The notes: generated by a model from the letters alone, not told the origin. A stretch of DNA of 64,000 bases from Corynebacterium sp. TAE3-ERU16 (GCF_019209935.1 NZ_JAHUTN010000001.1:372001-436000); one strand, 5' to 3'. Numbered from the stretch's first letter, positions 49,353 to 59,436 are shown. Translations and numbers: made by a program.

Positions 49353-51707
49353 CTAGCGTCCACCGCCCGGACCGCCCCGGCCGCCGTCGGTGCTGATGTC
49401 CCGTTCGTAGTACTCGTCGAAGTAGTTCTCCCCGGCGTTCACCTTGGCGAGCATCTCATTGTACGCCGTCATGTCCTCGTCGTCGGTGGCGTCCGCCCGC
49501 CGATCGTAGATCCGCATCTCACGGCGGTCGTGTCGCCACCACTCCAGGAGCACCGCGCTGAAGATGATCATCAGGGGGAACTGTCCCGACGCCCACGCGA
49601 TACCGCCGCCCACGTTCTGGTCCTTCAGCAGGTCGATCTCCCACGGCAGGCCGAGCGTCGAATAGAAGTCGTAGGCGAGAATCGTCTGCATCTGCATCAG
49701 CGTCACACCGAAGAACATGTGGAACGGCAGGGAGAAGAACAGCCACGCGCCCTTGCCCATCGGGCTCCGGCGCACCGGCGTCGGATCGACGCCGATGAGC
49801 TCCCAGTAGTACATGAACCCGGACCACAGGAACACCACGTTCATGGTGAGGTGGCCGGCGTGCTCGGTCACCGCGACGTCGTAGAGCGGCGTCAGGTAGA
49901 GGATGTAGAACAGCACCACGAACTGGATCGTGTTCACCGCGGGATGCGTCAGGAACCGGACGGCGGGATTGTCGATGGCGACGAGCAGCCACTCCCGGGG
50001 CCCCGGTTCATCCGGCTCACCGGGCTCGAGCGCCGCCAGGAACAGGGTGAACGGACCACCGAGCACCCAGAACACCGGGACACCCATGGTGAGGATCATG
50101 TGCCCGATCATGTGCATCGAGAACGTCGCCGGCATATTCAGCCCGATACCCGAACACATCGTGAGCACCAGCATCAGGTTTCCGAGCTGGAACCAGACGG
50201 TGCGGACCACCGGCCAGGCCATTCCGCGGCGGTGCAGACGGTGCACCGCCCAGGCGTACGCGATCGCGAGGATCACCCCGGCCGAGCCGAACACGATGTC
50301 GAAGCGCCACATCGTCCACACGTTCCACAGCGTCGGCTCCTCGAAGAGCTTGTATCCGAGCTGGATGTCCATGGTGTTCAGGTCCGCGGACCTCGGCGGC
50401 GGAGGCGGTGTCCGGCCGAGGGAGACGGCCACGCCGGTGATCGCCGCCATCACGAGGACCTCCACCACGGCCACGCGGCGGAACAGCGAGTGATCCGAGG
50501 GGTCCCGCCTGATCGCGGGGATGGTGGCCCTCCGGTGGAGATAGCCGAACAGCGCGAGAACCACGACACCGGCCGTCTTGGTGGTGATGAGCCAGCCGTA
50601 GCCCGTGGTGAGCCAGTCCGACCACTGGATCCGGATCGCCGCGTTGATGAGACCGGACACGGTCATCACCCCGACGGAGAGCAGGGCGATCACCGAGTAG
50701 CGTTCCACGGCGAGGCCCATCCGGGTCCCCCGCCGACGGCCGTGGGCGATCAGCGCCATCAGTCCGCCCACCCACAGCGTCATGAACACCAGGTGCCACA
50801 GGTACGAATTGGTTCCGTAGTCGTGATCGCCACCGGTCGCGGAGTGTCCCTCGAGCCCCAGCGGGACCACCATACCGAGCGCACCGAGCAGGAGGAACGG
50901 CTGCATCACCCACCGGCTGGACAGGGACCCGACGACAGCGGTGGACAAGGCGATCACGGCCACCGCCAGCCAGGCGAGCGACGTCGAGACCTGGTTGACC
51001 GCGATCACCCAGTTCCCGGGACGCAGCGTCCTGGACAACGGCTCACCCGACACGTCCGAGAGATACATCGGGATCAGGAGTAGCGCGATCAGCCCCACGC
51101 ACGCCGCCGCGACGGTCCCGGTGCGCGCGGCCACCGAACCGTCCACGCCGAGCCGTGCCGCGTAGAGATTCGCCCGGGTCACCCGGTCGGCGTCCGACCC
51201 GAGTGCCATCTCCTCATCGACCTCCGGGACATCGTCGACGATGTTCCGGGGATCATCCGTACCGGCCCCGGAATCACGGTCCCGCAGCTCCCGGGCGGAC
51301 TGCTCCGCCGCGCGGATCTCCCGGATCTCTCCGGTGGACAGGGGCCCGGTGACCGGCGAGGTGAGGAAGGAGCTGAACAGGAATGAACCGACCGAGAGGC
51401 ACATGAGCATCACCGCCGCCGACCGGAGCAACGGCAGCCCCGCGGTCGTCGCGGGTCCGGGGTCGGGGATCCCCAACGCCGCCAGGGACTCACCGAGGAA
51501 CCCCCACGAGATCACGGCCCCGACCAGTCCCGCGGTCAGGAAGAAGATGAGATACAGTCCAGCCGATCCGCGGACCCGACGCCCGCGGAATCCACGGGAC
51601 GCTCCGGACGCACTGTTGTCCGGCCGTGGGGTGACCGGCGCCCCCGCGGCATCGACGGCAGCGTTGTCGGAGGCTCCCCGCCGGGAGCTGTCGGGTTGTC
51701 CATCCAT
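49353..51707 (-). CDS. CopD-CtaG fusion membrane protein
   Basis: A 784-residue polytopic protein. The N-terminal half (about 25-400) has about eight or nine transmembrane helices with a CopD/copper-resistance pattern. The C-terminal half (about 450-740) is a cytochrome c oxidase caa3-type assembly (CtaG) domain with about seven helices and conserved Trp/His-rich motifs (WSDWLTTGYGWLITTKTAG lies in the first half; GGGIAWASGQFPLMIIF in the second). The acidic tail and short Gly-rich end are cytoplasmic. It probably moves or inserts copper for the respiratory oxidase. Confidence 0.9.
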   Translation of the reverse strand: MDGQPDSSRRGASDNAAVDAAGAPVTPRPDNSASGASRGFRGRRVRGSAGLYLIFFLTAGLVGAVISWGFLGESLAALGIPDPGPATTAGLPLLRSAAVMLMCLSVGSFLFSSFLTSPVTGPLSTGEIREIRAAEQSARELRDRDSGAGTDDPRNIVDDVPEVDEEMALGSDADRVTRANLYAARLGVDGSVAARTGTVAAACVGLIALLLIPMYLSDVSGEPLSRTLRPGNWVIAVNQVSTSLAWLAVAVIALSTAVVGSLSSRWVMQPFLLLGALGMVVPLGLEGHSATGGDHDYGTNSYLWHLVFMTLWVGGLMALIAHGRRRGTRMGLAVERYSVIALLSVGVMTVSGLINAAIRIQWSDWLTTGYGWLITTKTAGVVVLALFGYLHRRATIPAIRRDPSDHSLFRRVAVVEVLVMAAITGVAVSLGRTPPPPPRSADLNTMDIQLGYKLFEEPTLWNVWTMWRFDIVFGSAGVILAIAYAWAVHRLHRRGMAWPVVRTVWFQLGNLMLVLTMCSGIGLNMPATFSMHMIGHMILTMGVPVFWVLGGPFTLFLAALEPGEPDEPGPREWLLVAIDNPAVRFLTHPAVNTIQFVVLFYILYLTPLYDVAVTEHAGHLTMNVVFLWSGFMYYWELIGVDPTPVRRSPMGKGAWLFFSLPFHMFFGVTLMQMQTILAYDFYSTLGLPWEIDLLKDQNVGGGIAWASGQFPLMIIFSAVLLEWWRHDRREMRIYDRRADATDDEDMTAYNEMLAKVNAGENYFDEYYERDISTDGGRGGPGGGR

Positions 51708-51843
51708 GGCTACAGACTATCGCTGTCCACGGGCTCCCCCTAGCCGTGTGGACGACCACGGGGGGTTTGGTTCCCCGGCCGTCCGGTGGGGTAAAGTCTC
51801 GCAGCGGAAGACCCCGGGCGGTTTCACGTCCCGCGGGTTACCC

Positions 51844-51917
51844 GCCTCCGTAGCTCAGTGGATCAGAGCATCCGGCTTCTATCCGGCTGGTCGCAGGTTC
51901 GAATCCTGCCGGGGGCA
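51844..51917 (+). tRNA. tRNA-Arg (TCT)
   Basis: Acceptor GCCTCCG pairs with CGGGGGC. The D arm is GCTC...GAGC, the anticodon loop CTTCTAT (TCT) and the T arm GCAGGTTCGAATCCTGC. CCA is not encoded. A hairpin terminator follows. Confidence 0.95.
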
Positions 51918-51924
51918 CGATTCC

Positions 51925-51966
51925 GGACAGCCCCGGAGCCGTTGAATCTCGGCTCCGGGGCTGTCC
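51925..51966 (+). terminator. Terminator after tRNA-Arg
   Basis: GGACAGCCCCGGAGCC pairs perfectly with GGCTCCGGGGCTGTCC across a ten-base loop. Confidence 0.88.
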
Positions 51967-52473
51967 TTCGCCGTATCGGACATCCAACACCGGCGGACCC
52001 CGATACGCGCACCACTCCGCAACAGGCGGGGCAGCACCCGACGAGAGGTTGCGGCACCGTAGCCCGGGCGATACGGCACGCTCGACGGAACATGCCCTGA
52101 GCCAGGTCGCCCCGACGGTTCGACCGCAGCCCACCGGCGCGATGGTTCCGGTGGCGGGGAGACCCCGCCCCGGAAACCACGGCCGGATCCCCCGGACGCA
52201 GAATCGCGTCGGCCCCGGTTCGGCGGCAGCCCGGTCGTGCAGAACGCGTCGAACCGACCCCACACCAGCCCCCGACCACCCCGGTGACGACCACCGGGGA
52301 CGGAACCGTCTCCCCACACACCACAGATGAAACCGGGCGCTTTCCGCCGTTCCGGCAACCGCCGCGGAAAACGCCACCGGGCGTCCTCGGGGCCGGGACC
52401 GAGGGAGCCGGTAGGTACGATTGGCCACGTCAACCCGATTCAGCTTCCGTCGTTCTCTCATGAAGGAGCCCCC
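51967..52473. other. Non-coding gap before cmrA
   Basis: It contains only frames that overlap each other in several phases and lack ribosome-binding sites, so I see no gene. The cmrA promoter is expected near its right end. A GTAGGTACGAT stretch around 52411 could be the -10 region. GAAGGAG lies just before the cmrA ATG. Confidence 0.55.
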
Positions 52474-53274
52474 ATGGCTTTACCCTCCCCCAGTAAAGAC
52501 CGCCGAGCCCTCGTCACCGGGGCGAGCCAGGGTATCGGAATGGCGATGGCGCGAGATCTGGCGAGACTCGGGCACAGCCTCATCCTCGTGGCCCGCCGGG
52601 AGGAGGTGCTCCGCGACTTCGCCTCCGAACTCGAGGGCACACACGGCGTCACCGTCGAAGTCCGGCCCTGCGACCTGGCGGATCCCGCGGCGCGCGGAAC
52701 CCTCATAGAGGAGATCACCGGCCGCGAGATCAACATCATCGTCAACTCCGCCGGCATCGCCAGCTTCGGCGCGTTCATGGATCAGGACTGGGAGTACGAG
52801 ACCACCCAGTTCCAGCTGAACGCGACCGCCGTCTTCGAGCTGACCCGGGCCGTTCTCCCCGGCATGCTCGAGCGCGGGAGCGGCGCCATCTGCAACGTCG
52901 GCTCTGCCGCGGGAAACATGCCGATCCCGAACAACGCCACCTACGTTTTCACGAAGGCGGGCGTCAACGCCTTCACCGAGGCGCTCCACTACGAACTGCG
53001 GGGAACGGGAGTCACCTGCACCCTCCTCGCGCCCGGACCGGTCCGGGACGCGGTGATCGATGAGGCGGACAAGTCCATCGTCGACAAGGTGGTGCCCGAC
53101 TTCCTCTGGACCACCTACGAATCGTGCTCCCGGGAAACGCTCCAGGCGATGTCCGGGAACCGTCGCCGGGTCGTCCCCGGGCCGATCGGAAAGGCCATGG
53201 ACCGGATCAGTGCCATCATGCCGACGGCCGTCGGCGCCCCGATCATGGGTTCGTTCTACAAGAAGATGGGTTGA
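52474..53274 (+). CDS. cmrA: Mycolate reductase (CmrA-like SDR)
   Basis: A 266-residue SDR: TGASQGIGMAMARDLARLG (12-30) for NADPH, NSAGIASFGAF, and catalytic YVFTKAG. In Mycobacterium and Corynebacterium, the SDR next to orn (Rv2509) reduces the 3-oxo group of newly condensed mycolic acid precursors, the last step of mycolate synthesis, and loss destabilises the envelope. The gene here is likewise immediately upstream of orn. GAAGGAG precedes ATG 52474. The assignment combines family pattern with this conserved neighbour. Confidence 0.87.
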   Translation: MALPSPSKDRRALVTGASQGIGMAMARDLARLGHSLILVARREEVLRDFASELEGTHGVTVEVRPCDLADPAARGTLIEEITGREINIIVNSAGIASFGAFMDQDWEYETTQFQLNATAVFELTRAVLPGMLERGSGAICNVGSAAGNMPIPNNATYVFTKAGVNAFTEALHYELRGTGVTCTLLAPGPVRDAVIDEADKSIVDKVVPDFLWTTYESCSRETLQAMSGNRRRVVPGPIGKAMDRISAIMPTAVGAPIMGSFYKKMG

Positions 53275-53277
53275 GCA

Positions 53278-53934
53278 GTGAGCAACAGCACCACAGCAGA
53301 TCCGGGAAAGATCCCGGCGAAGAACGACCGACTCGTCTGGGTCGATCTCGAGATGACGGGCCTCAACCCGTCCGAGCACGTGATCGTCGAGGTCGCGGCG
53401 GTCATCACCGACGCGAACCTGAACATCGTCGGTGAGGGAGTGGACCTGGTCGTCCACGCCACGGAGGACGAACTGTCGCGCATGGACGGCTTCGTGACGG
53501 AGATGCACCGTTCCTCGGGCCTCACCGACGAGATCCGGGCCTCTACGGTGTCCCTCGCCGAGGCCGAGAAAGCGGTCCTGGACCTGATCGCCGAGCACTG
53601 CGACCCGGAGCATCCCGCACCGCTGGCGGGAAACTCGATCGCAACGGACCGGGCGTTCATCAGGGCGCACATGCCGCTTCTCGACGCCGCCCTCCACTAC
53701 CGCATGGTCGACGTCTCATCCATCAAGGAACTCGCCCGCCGCTGGTACCCGAGGGTCTACTTCCGGCAGCCCGACAAGGGGATGGCGCACCGGGCGCTGG
53801 CCGACATCATCGAGTCGATCCGGGAGCTGGACTACTACCGGAGGGCGATCTTCGTCGACCACCCGGGGCCCGGAACCGAGGAGACCCAGGCAGCCGCCGC
53901 AGAATCCGAGCAGGCCTTCGCCCGATTTTTGTAA
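53278..53934 (+). CDS. orn: Oligoribonuclease
   Basis: A 218-residue DEDD-family 3'-5' exonuclease that finishes RNA decay by degrading 2-5-mers and also hydrolyses pGpG. The motifs are visible: [10 protein letters not shown] (DxE, near 22-31), the central [10 protein letters not shown] region, and the C-terminal [11 protein letters not shown] (HxxxD). The C-terminal tail is acidic. It begins three bases after cmrA and is probably co-transcribed with it; tRNA-His follows. Confidence 0.96.
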   Translation: MSNSTTADPGKIPAKNDRLVWVDLEMTGLNPSEHVIVEVAAVITDANLNIVGEGVDLVVHATEDELSRMDGFVTEMHRSSGLTDEIRASTVSLAEAEKAVLDLIAEHCDPEHPAPLAGNSIATDRAFIRAHMPLLDAALHYRMVDVSSIKELARRWYPRVYFRQPDKGMAHRALADIIESIRELDYYRRAIFVDHPGPGTEETQAAAAESEQAFARFL

Positions 53935-54002
53935 AGATCGCGTCCTGGGTTAAGATGTTCCTCGCTGCTCACGCACGGGTAATACCATGGGTGACATGCG
54001 AT

Positions 54003-54076
54003 GGTGGCTGTAGTTCAGCTGGTAGAGCACCAGGTTGTGATCCTGGGTGTCGCGGGTTCGAGTCCCGTCAGCCACC
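54003..54076 (+). tRNA. tRNA-His (GTG)
   Basis: GTGGCTG pairs with CAGCCAC, with an extra 5' G opposite a 3' C as is usual for tRNA-His. The anticodon loop is TTGTGAT (GTG), and the T arm is complete. A strong terminator follows. A TAAGAT -10-like box lies about 50 bases upstream. Confidence 0.95.
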
Positions 54077-54084
54077 CCCAAGTG

Positions 54085-54127
54085 AAAGAACTCCCCGTGG
54101 TCGATGACCCGGGGAGTTCTTTTTTTC
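54085..54127 (+). terminator. Terminator after tRNA-His
   Basis: AAAGAACTCCCC pairs with GGGGAGTTCTTT around about 14 bases, followed by a long T run. Confidence 0.93.
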
Positions 54128-54246
54128 CGTCCCTGCACCAATTCGACGGTCGCCGGGCCTGCGCACAGGTGATACTCTCGGTTTTCACATGCCTGGACGG
54201 ACAAAACCCGGTTCTGGCTGAGGTTTTCTCCGGGATTGGACGAATC

Positions 54247-55404
54247 ATGAGAATTGGGGTCATCGGTGCCGGAATAGGGGGTCTGTCCTCCGCGGTGGGG
54301 CTTCAGTCCAGCGGCCACGATGTCACGGTCTTCGAGCGGAGAGTCGATTCCGCGTCCAGCGGAACCGGCCTGACCCTGTTCACCAACTCACTGGCCGCGC
54401 TGGACTCACTCGGAATCGGTGAACAGATTAGGGCGATCAGTACAGCCGATCGACCCAAAACCTCGTCCATCCGGACGCCGGATGGACGTTGTCTCGTATC
54501 ACTGAATACAACCACGGTTCCCCCAGTTGCGGCACTCCACCGCGCTGATCTGCACCATCTGCTCACCCGGGAGCTCCTCCCCGGAACCGTGCGCAACGGA
54601 GTTGACGCCGAGGTCGACAGCGACGGTAGCCCCACGCTCACCATCGATTCGGTCCGGGAGAACTTCGACCTCGTCATCGCCGCAGATGGTATCCACAGCA
54701 GCGCCAGACGCCGGTGGCGGCTGGACCGCGGTCTGCACCACGCCGGATACAGTGCACTGCGTTCCGTGTCACACCGGAAAAGTCCGGAGGTACACCATCT
54801 CAGTGAAACCCTGGGTCACGGGGCGCGGTTCGGCGTAATACCGCTGACCGGCGACCGGACCTACTGGTACGCCACGCTCTCAACCGGTATCACCGACAGC
54901 CGGGATGATCCTCTCGACCACTTCAGGAACTGGCACGATCCCATTCCCGAGCTTCTCTCCGACGTCAACCCCGAAACGGTGCTGCACCACGAGATTCACG
55001 ATCTGACGGATCTTCCTCCGACGTTCACGCGTGGGCGGGGTGTTCTCCTGGGCGATGCGGCGCACGCCATGACACCCGACATGGGGCAAGGCGCCGGACA
55101 GGCCATCGAGGATGCCGCCACCCTCACTGCTCTCCTCCACCGGATTCCCGATCCCCCGGATCCACGTTTCTCCACCGCGCTGGAAGAGGCTCTGCGACGC
55201 TACAGCCAGATCAGAAGGAGCCGGGTACGCCGCATATGGAGGCAATCACGGAGAGTCGGGTTCATCAACCAGAATTCCAACCCCCTGACCGTCCGTCTCC
55301 GCAACACCGGTTATTCCCTGTTACCTTCGAAACTTCTCCGGAAATCAATGGCCAGCCTGACTCAATGGGAGCGACCGACCACGGAGTTTCCGGACAAGAA
55401 TTAG
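54247..55404 (+). CDS. FAD-dependent monooxygenase
   Basis: A 385-residue class A flavoprotein monooxygenase. The GxGxxG FAD motif (IGVIGAGIGGLSSAVGLQSS) is at the N-terminus, the DG motif near 150 (IAADGIHSSARRRW), and the FAD-ribityl motif GDAAHAMTPDMGQGAGQAIE is around 280. It would hydroxylate an aromatic or polyketide-like substrate. The substrate is unknown. GC content is lower than in the neighbouring housekeeping genes, and it stands alone between tRNA-His and a gene-free gap, so it may have been acquired horizontally. ATG 54247 is chosen because the longer frame runs through the tRNA. Confidence 0.9.
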   Translation: MRIGVIGAGIGGLSSAVGLQSSGHDVTVFERRVDSASSGTGLTLFTNSLAALDSLGIGEQIRAISTADRPKTSSIRTPDGRCLVSLNTTTVPPVAALHRADLHHLLTRELLPGTVRNGVDAEVDSDGSPTLTIDSVRENFDLVIAADGIHSSARRRWRLDRGLHHAGYSALRSVSHRKSPEVHHLSETLGHGARFGVIPLTGDRTYWYATLSTGITDSRDDPLDHFRNWHDPIPELLSDVNPETVLHHEIHDLTDLPPTFTRGRGVLLGDAAHAMTPDMGQGAGQAIEDAATLTALLHRIPDPPDPRFSTALEEALRRYSQIRRSRVRRIWRQSRRVGFINQNSNPLTVRLRNTGYSLLPSKLLRKSMASLTQWERPTTEFPDKN

Positions 55405-56049
55405 CTGCCTCCCGTATTGGATCTTCCGGATCTCCGGCAATCGTCTGATCTCCACCGGGAACGTGATCCGATACGATGACTCGGCGCCATCCCGGATACA
55501 CCCCGGACGTGGCAACGAAACCGGTATCGGTCGTGTCAGCGGGAAACCCGCACCTCCGGGAAACCAGGCCGGTGGTCGCAGCCCCGGAATCATCTCCGCA
55601 CAACCCGGGCAATCTGCTGCGGGCAGGTGACGGGAAAGGTCGACCACCAGTCGGGCCTTATCGCCGGCGCGTGGCATTTCATGGTGGTTGCTCGGTCTGC
55701 CGTCGCCGTCACTTCTCACACACCCTGACAGTTTCCGGAGAACCTCCCCGCGAGGGCGGAGACGGTGCCCAGTTGATGGATCAGGCCCCCAAAATCGACG
55801 GACCGACCCACCCAAACGGGAAGAACCGTTCCACCAGTGGGACCAACTGACGAGGCCCCGCCGGCCTTCGCTTGGGGGTGCCTCGTTCACCGCGTTCGGA
55901 TTCGTGGTGCTCTGATCACGGGAGACTCGTCGCGGACCAGCCGGCTTCCGGACACCATGTGCCAGATCTCGGAGATGTCCCTCCCGCATTCCGCACCGAA
56001 TCAGGATCCGGCCAGATCCGGGAGCGGCACCCATAAGAGGTGGTCCGCA
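55405..56049. other. Gene-free gap between monooxygenase and pncA
   Basis: Frames present on both strands lack ribosome sites and recognisable patterns. A hairpin (ACGAGGC with GCCTCGT, about 55850-55890) lies between the two convergent genes and may serve as terminator. I see nothing else. Confidence 0.55.
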
Positions 56050-56610
56050 CTAGACGATCTCGGCCCCGGCGTTCTCCATGTCGGTGAGTGCCTGAGCTTC
56101 GGTGTCGGGGTGCACCGGCGAGCAGAGTCGGGTGAGCACCCTCACGTTGAAGCCCTCTCGGCAGGCATCGAGGACAGTTGCTTTGACGCAGTAGTCGGTG
56201 GCGATACCGGTGACGTCGAGGTCCGTGATTCCTTTGTCGTGGAGCCACTGCGCCATTGAGATGTCGTCGTCGGTGGCCGCGTGCCCCTCGAAGCCGGAGT
56301 ACGCGGCGCTGTACTCGCCTTTCCGGAAGATCTGGTCCAGGACCTCTTCGTCGATTGCGGGATGAAAGCCCGCTCCCCCGGTCCCGACGACGCAGTGCAC
56401 CGGCCAGGAGTCGACGTAGTCGGGGTGGTCGGAGAAATGCTCCCCGGGATCGATGTGCCAGTCCTGCGTTGCGATGATCGCGTCGTACCCACCGTCGGGG
56501 TCGTGCTGGAGGAGAGCGATCTGCTCAGCAACGATGTTGCCGCGCTCCGTTCCCAGTGCACCCCCGGGGCAGAAATCGTTCTGGACGTCGACGATGACTA
56601 GTGCGCGCAT
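56050..56610 (-). CDS. pncA: Nicotinamidase
   Basis: A 186-residue cysteine hydrolase that converts nicotinamide to nicotinate in NAD salvage and activates pyrazinamide. VDVQNDFCPGG (5-15) contains the catalytic Asp8. The metal site DWH-x-H (TQDWHIDPGEHFSDH) follows. FRKGEY carries the catalytic Lys, and GIATDYCVKATVLDA the nucleophilic Cys near 140. Length is normal. The gene stands alone, with 800 gene-free bases upstream. Confidence 0.95.
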   Translation of the reverse strand: MRALVIVDVQNDFCPGGALGTERGNIVAEQIALLQHDPDGGYDAIIATQDWHIDPGEHFSDHPDYVDSWPVHCVVGTGGAGFHPAIDEEVLDQIFRKGEYSAAYSGFEGHAATDDDISMAQWLHDKGITDLDVTGIATDYCVKATVLDACREGFNVRVLTRLCSPVHPDTEAQALTDMENAGAEIV

Positions 56611-57421
56611 GCTGTTGTCTCGCTTTCGGAGAAGCTGGTTACCTGTGTTTCCCAGTGTAGGTCGGTTGAGTCCTTCGGTACCGGGGCGGTTCCCGTCGAC
56701 AGATGCCGGTACGCTCATGCGTCTGCGCCGCTGAACCATCTGCTTCGTGGGGCACTCGATTCCACGCAGGGATCGGCGGGGTGGTAGCCGGCGAGTGGGA
56801 CCCCCATCACCCGTCGGCCCCTAAGCTGATGGCCGCCTGTTCGTGTGAATCCCGGGTTGGTACGACACCACCGGGGTGCGGAATCTAGCGTCATTCTCTC
56901 GAGGATTGCCTCGGCGACGGCGAAGCCATCATCCAAACTGATTTCCACCGGGAATGACGCGCTCAAGCGCGACGGCGGCCCCCGGATTCGGCGGATGTCC
57001 AGGCTACGGCGACAATCTCGATGCTCGATTTCACTCGGCGCCGCGCCCGATCAACTACCGTACGGAGATCAGCGCGCGGCTGCAGTTGCACAGAGATCCG
57101 CGGTCCGGGGGCCACGATCCCCGGCATACATTCTCCGAGGTCCACTTCCGACGGCACACCTGCGCGACGTAGTCCGGCGAATCGGGCCAGGTCGACCGCC
57201 ATTTCAGGGTGTCCGACGCGAGTGTGATTCCTCCGCCTCGTGTGCGGAGGGAAAGTACGTGAACGGGCCGGATGGTGAAGGGCCACGACTGCCGGTGGTC
57301 CGAGGTCTTGTGGCCATTAAAGAAAATGATGCCGTTACATTCCATCGATCCACGTCGCCCACGACGTGGGTTTCTCCCGGACAGTTGTCCGGGAGCCTTC
57401 GTTCAGCTGCGCCGGATCGGG
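56611..57421. other. Gene-free gap between pncA and ribE
   Basis: About 810 bases with only short overlapping frames. Contents seen: the pncA promoter area at the left and a perfect ten-base-stem palindrome (CTCCCGGACA / TGTCCGGGAG, 57374-57395) near the end of ribE. Frames such as 56845-57447 look like remnants or chance. Confidence 0.55.
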
Positions 57422-58024
57422 TCACCGCTCCTGCGCATCACGGCTGACCAGCTTCTCGACGTACTTGGCCAGAACATCCACCTCCAGGTTGACCACGGAT
57501 CCGGGAGCGAGCCTCCCGAGGATGGTGCTCTCGAGGGTGGTGGGGATGAGGCTCACCTCGAACCAGTCCTCGCCAACGCCGGACACGGTCAGAGATGTGC
57601 CGTCAACGGCGATGGAGCCTTTCTCCACCACGTAGCGGAAAATCTGCTCCGGCAGAGAGATCCGGACGACCTCCCAGCGTTCACCGGGTGTCCGGCTGAG
57701 GATCTTCCCGGTGGCATCGACGTGCCCCTGGACGATGTGTCCGCCGAGACGCCCGGTGATGGCGAGGGCGCGTTCGAGGTTGACGGTGTCGCCGGGCACG
57801 AGTGCTCCGAGTGAGGAACGACGGAGAGTCTCCGGCATGACGTCGGCACTGAATCCCTCGTCATTGAGTTGTGCGACGGTGAGGCATACCCCGTTCACCG
57901 CAATGGATTCCCCCTCAGCTGAATCCTCGAGGATGTCCGCACATCTGACGGAGAGACGGATGATGTCGCCGTCAGATGCGATCCCCGTGATCTGACCTAG
58001 CTCCTCAACTATCCCGGTAAACAT
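57422..58024 (-). CDS. ribE: Riboflavin synthase, alpha subunit
   Basis: A 200-residue enzyme that dismutates two 6,7-dimethyl-8-ribityllumazine molecules to riboflavin. It starts with the invariant MFTGIVEE. Two lumazine-binding repeats are visible: first GESIAVNGVCLTV, GGHIVQGHVDATG; then KGSIAVDGTSLTV, IPTTLESTILG. In most actinobacteria it lies in a rib operon with ribD, ribBA and ribH and an FMN riboswitch. None of these is seen within 900 bases on either side, so the gene is isolated here. Confidence 0.95.
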   Translation of the reverse strand: MFTGIVEELGQITGIASDGDIIRLSVRCADILEDSAEGESIAVNGVCLTVAQLNDEGFSADVMPETLRRSSLGALVPGDTVNLERALAITGRLGGHIVQGHVDATGKILSRTPGERWEVVRISLPEQIFRYVVEKGSIAVDGTSLTVSGVGEDWFEVSLIPTTLESTILGRLAPGSVVNLEVDVLAKYVEKLVSRDAQER

Positions 58025-58969
58025 GGTCACCAGCGTATCCCCGTTCGTGTCTGCATTCCCGGCAGTCTCTCTGACGGACCAATCAGCACCCCGCACCTCG
58101 GGTACCCGATCGGGGCCGGAATCTGGTGATGCCGGTGATGGTCGTCACAGGGGCTGGGGTCGGCTGCTACAGCCCTCGATTCGGGTACCGCCGGGGTGAT
58201 GCGGAAATCGATGAAAGCGACCAGGTCCGGGTGAAGAGACGTCGGATTAGAGCGCCTCTGGCCGCAACCTCCGGGTAGGGCGCATCCGTGGTCCCACGTC
58301 TCGGCGAAGACACGACAACCACGAGATATCCGGCGCCCAGACGCACAGGATCCCTCCCCATCCACCAGGATCGCGGTGGAACACGGCATGCCGCTTTGCC
58401 CGCCGAGCACACCCAGCAGCTGGTTTCCGGGCGGTGATGGTCCTTGTCTCGGGCCGCCGGAAGGGAATCATCGGAGAGCAATGCCTGTGACGGCAGGGAC
58501 CGGCCCAGTGACCGCGACGGGCTACAGCACGACTGCTCCAGCCGGTGAAGAAACCCCGATACACCGATGCGTCCGTTCCCGATTGTGCCTCCTCTGGAGG
58601 AGGACCTCGGCATGAAGGTGTAGTCCAATCACCTGCGGACCGATCGCGTGATCCTCCGTATGCAGTTCATCGGATGGTGTGCCGGAAGTCGGAGCAGAGC
58701 GCTCCCTCAAGGCATTCGGGATGCCCCAGCCCACGGGTGAAGCCGTGCGGTCGGCTTCACCGACTCGCTCAGCCGCATCTCCCGCGCCGTACGCCCATGG
58801 CAGCGGGAAGATGAGGGGCAGATCGAGACAGAGTGGGCATCGTGGAACCACCCAACCGGGCCCCCTTCACCACAGAGCTCGGTTCCGGTAGCCGGAACCC
58901 CGGCGCTTGAGCTCCTCGGACCACCGCCAGGTCCCGTCTCAGCCACGTTCGGGTAACCACGATCAGGGG
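58025..58969. other. Gene-free gap upstream of ribE
   Basis: About 945 bases without a credible gene. I looked for an FMN riboswitch on the minus strand and did not find its conserved core. Only chance-like frames with mixed composition are present. The ribE promoter must lie at its left end. Confidence 0.55.
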
Positions 58970-59006
58970 AAAAGAAAACAGGCCGGAGGTTTTCCTCCGG
59001 CCTGTC
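58970..59006 (-). terminator. Terminator after tRNA-Lys
   Basis: Read on the minus strand, GACAGGCCGGAGG pairs with CCTCCGGCCTGT and is followed by TTTTCTTTTCC. Confidence 0.92.
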
Positions 59007-59014
59007 AAAGGTTG

Positions 59015-59087
<73 letters not shown>

Positions 59088-59436
59088 GTACCGTTACCGG
59101 GATTTTTACTCCCTCGGCAACGAAGAGAAATATTACAAGCGGCCGGAATGATTGTAAAATCGCCAGCTCATCCGCCGTATTTCCAGATCAGGAGCGGTCC
59201 TCGACATCGCCGGCTGCAGATGGAGGATGGATGAGCCCGAACGGGACACAAGTCGGGACGGCGGGCACGGTCACGGCTCAAGAACAATCGCCCCGAAGGT
59301 CCCCACTCATCGCACCTCCGGAACGTAGGCTGGTAGCACCGTAACCCTGCGGACGCAGCCGCCGATCTAGTGAAGCGGCACAGTCGGGCTTACCGGACAG
59401 ACATGCCACGCAGAGACGTAGACCAAATGGAGCACA
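59088..59436. other. Intergenic region between tRNA-Lys and the L,D-transpeptidase gene
   Basis: It must hold the divergent promoters of tRNA-Lys (minus) and the transpeptidase gene (plus). AT-rich sequence near 59100-59160 is the likely tRNA promoter. No reading frame is convincing. Confidence 0.5.

Noticed and set aside
49158-51083. 641-residue plus-strand frame opposite the CopD-CtaG gene
   Set aside because: The composition is His/Arg/Asp/Pro-rich and low in hydrophobic residues, and it exactly mirrors a well-supported membrane protein gene.
54001-54246. N-terminal extension of the monooxygenase frame
   Set aside because: It runs through the tRNA-His gene and its terminator, so it cannot be protein-coding.
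55345-56034. 229-residue minus-strand frame between the monooxygenase and pncA
   Set aside because: It has no ribosome-binding site, no recognisable pattern, and partly overlaps the monooxygenase gene.
56845-57447. 200-residue plus-strand frame in the pncA-ribE gap
   Set aside because: It is Ser/Arg/Pro-rich with no start signal and overlaps the end of ribE; probably chance.
58025-58300. FMN riboswitch upstream of ribE
   Set aside because: I looked on the minus strand for the conserved RFN core segments and did not find them.
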